Source of the DNA: Tiliqua scincoides
Taxonomy: Eukaryota > Chordata > Lepidosauria > Squamata > Scincidae
Length of the DNA stretch: 64,000 nt
Direction: 5' to 3'
Assembly: GCF_035046505.1 (NCBI RefSeq)
Contig: NC_089822.1
Location: 209,246,419 to 209,310,418 of the forward strand
This document shows, one piece after another, positions 61,200 to 64,000 of this stretch. Each line of letters begins with the position of its first letter. Within the stretch, counting starts at the first letter, position 1. A program made the position numbers and the translations under genes. The notes under the pieces were generated by a model, which was not told the origin of the DNA, did no database searches, and saw only the letters and a program-made list of their open reading frames with translations.

Positions 61200-62915
61200 T
61201 CACACATAGAGGTGCAACATGTGTAAAATTTGAAGAAAAGTTAAATGAGCACAGGATTTGAGAACTGACACAATAATCTTTAAGCTGAGAAACAGGATGA
61301 CCAATGAACAAAGCATTGCAATAATCATGACAAATTAGGAAGAGGGTTTGAATAAGGGCTTAGTTGAAGGAGTAGATTTTTTTTTGTCTTTTCTAAAGTG
61401 TTGGCTCAGTAACAAAACTTTTCTAAAGCATTCCCATTGGAATTGGATTGTCTTGCATTTTGTAATACGAGCCTTCAGTATATGAACAGAAATGTGAAAG
61501 AAATGTCAGCTATGTATTATATAAAGCCTCTCTCATTGAATCAAGGTGGTTTACCTATGCAGGCTGAACATAAACCCCATTTTTTTTTTCAAGTGGGATT
61601 TTTACAAGTTTTATTCTATGAGGGAAATTCATAGAATCCTCCATTTCTCCCAGTGTTTCCCTTTGTGTCGTCCTGGCTCCACAGCTCTTTCGCTTTCCAA
61701 GCTTCCACAGTCTTCGGGCAAAACATTCCTCAGGCTGGTTGTCATGATGTTATCCATTTCTCGCCAGTTCACATTCCTTTATCTCTAGCCAGCGGCTTCC
61801 GGTCACTCATTCAAGACAAGACCTGAGCTAATCGTGTTTAGCTGTTTCAGGCAATGTAACAGCTTAACCTCCAGAACACAACTCCTGTCCTTCATACTTT
61901 AAGAATTAGTGGTTCACAACCACTTCCTTAGCTACTAATGCAGTGAGTAAGGTATGATTATGCTGATATGTCGTAATTGAAATGTAGGCTCAGGAGACAT
62001 ACTGAGACCTATTTAGAATGCCAGTAATTTTTATATTACGTTAATTATATTCAATCTCCTGCTCTTGAGAGAACACAACTTGGACTGTTCTATAGTGGCA
62101 TGCCTCAGGGCACATGAAAACTGTGGAAAGGGAACTTGAGTTGTGAGGAGAGAACATATCTTTCTGATTACCCTTGTTATGCTTTAAAACTCAGAATCTG
62201 AAATTACTGAGTTAGAGAATCATAAAATTATCAATCTTTGGTAACAGTCCATTCTAAACTTTGGTTAAGCTATGAAACAAATATTTTGTTTCTAAAAAAT
62301 TTTGTATTGAAGGCATGTAAATAGCCAGGGATGACGATGACCTTGAATTCTTATTACTTTGTGTGTCCCAAGCTCATGCTGCCATGTTGAATGTTAAGAA
62401 ACTTTGAGCAAAACAAATGCCTTCTTCCCTCACCTTCCCTCCTTCGCCAGCTGGGATTAACAAAGGCTGTCCAAATGTTCTTAGGCAAACATTTGTTGCA
62501 CGAGGGAGCTCATGCTTACTGCTTCTTGGCAAGCAGGGGTGGGGTGTGTTGGAGGGGTGGATGGGGGGGGGGTTTCCCCACCAAGTTTCATCTTCACAAG
62601 TTCCCAGAACATAATGGTATTAGGCTACATGGTTGGTCAAATTTCCTTTCATGATGGCCTAATTGAAGGTGAACCCATGAGTGAACCACTTCAGAGTGAC
62701 GGCTCAGTGCCTTTTGTATTGCCTCATTCTAGATGTTTGGGGGACTTATAGCTCTTCTGGAATGCAGGTGGAAGAGCAGAACAGCTGCTGTTGTGGCTGC
62801 CTGTCATTGTAAACATCATAGTTACTTTCTTATTTGTGGCCCAGTCTCCAGTTCTTCATTCCATCTCTACACATGTTCTTCACCCCTAGTAAAAATGGGT
62901 AAATACTTTATCCTA
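61200..62915. other. NISCH intron 1, no feature recognised
   Basis: AT-rich sequence with short chance frames only. G and T runs occur near 62560 and 61570. Confidence 0.4.
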
Positions 62916-62916
62916 G

Positions 62917-63130
62917 TGGTTTCCAAAGCATGCGTTGGTACACCCTGGTTATCATGAGGCACCTGTCAGGATGTTGTGGTCTATCTGCTCCCCTAGCAAG
63001 GAGACTGCCTTGTGAGCCTCCAAGCACTGGTGGGAGGCTCAACATGGTGGGCAGAACAGCAGTATGTGAAAACTGCACTCTGCAAAAAGTCCTTCTGCCT
63101 ACCCTCACCTCTTCCTGCAGTTTGGAGACT
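62917..63130. mobile_element. hAT fragment, one end only
   Basis: TAGTGGTTTCCAAAGCATGC, then GGTACACCCTGG and TCATGAGGCACCTGTCAGGA, is a hAT-type left end. No matching right end was found. Confidence 0.4.
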
Positions 63131-63171
63131 TGTGATGACCTCCAAACCAGGAAGTAAGAAGTAAGATGCTA

Positions 63172-63388
63172 CAGTACTATTTGTGGGAGGGTCTGTAGCT
63201 TCTGTCTGGAAGACTGTATGCTTTACAGGAGGGTCCCAGCTTCAGTTTCCACCATTAGGTAGGGCGTAGAAAAATTCCTGTCTGAAACCTTGGAGAGCTA
63301 TTCCCAGTCAATACTGATTACTGAATTAGATGGACCAACGGTCTGACTCAGAGTAAGACAGCTTCCTATGTTCCTAAGGCTCCAGTGT
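63172..63388 (+). mobile_element. tRNA-derived SINE with CR1-like 3' end
   Basis: A tRNA-like head (GGGAGGGTCTGTAGCTTCTG, GGAGGGTCCCAGCTTCAGTT), then CCTGTCTGAAACCTTGGAGA and the tail GGACCAACGGTCTGACTCAG, AGACAGCTTCCTATGTTC. Same family as 32893-33095, well diverged. Confidence 0.72.
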
Positions 63389-64000
63389 TTCACTAGAAAT
63401 AGTGTTTAACTTTGCATCCTCTTGCAAACACTGGTTCCGTAAGGCTATCCTTCATTTTGTTGCAGCAGTATTCTGGAACAGTGGATTTTATCCTTTTGGT
63501 CCAATTTTGTGCAGAACTGTAGAAAGCTATAAAACACAGAAGTAGTGTTTGGAATGGAGGAGTCAGCATTCTAATATGGACATTCATGCTGAGGAAGAGT
63601 CTTCTCAGAGTTTGCCGGTGACATTCTGAACATGAATTTTTAGTAAGTGAGAGATGCATGTGTTAATACCACTATGGCTGGAAATAAGGTTATATTGGCA
63701 TAAAATGATGAAAGGGGCCACATGTTCAGTGCCTTTCTTTCTTTTTTTAACCATCAAGTGACTTAGATTTTTCTAAGCAGCTGATTGTTTGGAACATTCA
63801 CAGCATGTTGGTCATCATAAAAGTGTTGCTTCCTTATCAAAGGGTTACCTTCTACATTTCTGATTCTCAGTATCTCCAATTATCCAGCAGCATTACAGTT
63901 CGTGAAATATTTGTGAAATAACTGCTTTTGACTGTTCTCTGTAGTTTGTTGGCATGATTCTTAAGATGAGTCTCGACTCTTGTTACTTGTTTTGATTTGT

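Overview
The window is nuclear DNA from a reptile, most probably a lizard that has or recently had a parietal eye. The evidence is spliced vertebrate genes, CR1 and L2-like LINEs, many hAT relics and small palindromic DNA elements of squamate character, and an intact four-exon parietopsin gene. As far as I recall, parietopsin survives only in animals with a working pineal or parietal photoreceptor and is absent from mammals and birds. No bacterial, organellar or viral segment was recognised.

Host genes, left to right: RPL29 (+, about 0.63-3.68 kb, ending with a short 66-residue product); parietopsin (-, 12.74-19.73 kb, a 383-residue opsin with Gln at the usual counterion site and Glu at site 181); TNNC1, cardiac/slow troponin C (-, 21.90-38.70 kb, six coding exons giving 161 residues, with a TATA box upstream); and the CpG-rich promoter and first coding exon of NISCH, nischarin (+, 47.30-47.39 kb), whose first intron fills the rest of the window and runs past its end. 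TNNC1 and NISCH lie head to head as in human. RPL29 and parietopsin beside them are a reptile arrangement to compare with other genomes. The genes are neighbours by descent and do not form a pathway.

The remaining sequence is mostly transposon-derived. It holds 3' ends of CR1 elements; a nearly complete L2-like reverse transcriptase (52.7-55.0 kb, -); four 5'-truncated copies of a LINE whose protein ends in a CX2CX12HX3C finger (11.98, 43.19, 46.21 and 55.97 kb, all -); a short element at 45.4 kb that shares their tail; at least ten hAT relics, several with clear 8-bp target duplications; a Tigger relic (56.8-57.6 kb); an abundant MITE family with 3-bp target duplications in short (about 175 bp) and long (about 570 bp) forms; a 90-bp palindromic MITE; and a small palindrome bounded by TTAA.

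The most striking structures are: three hAT segments stacked head to tail and separated by four perfect copies of ATCTAGAG (51.2-52.4 kb); a minisatellite of about 18 units and 93-bp period in NISCH intron 1, grown from the 90-bp MITE (47.54-49.26 kb); and a 211-bp near-perfect, loopless palindrome in a parietopsin intron (17.1-17.3 kb).
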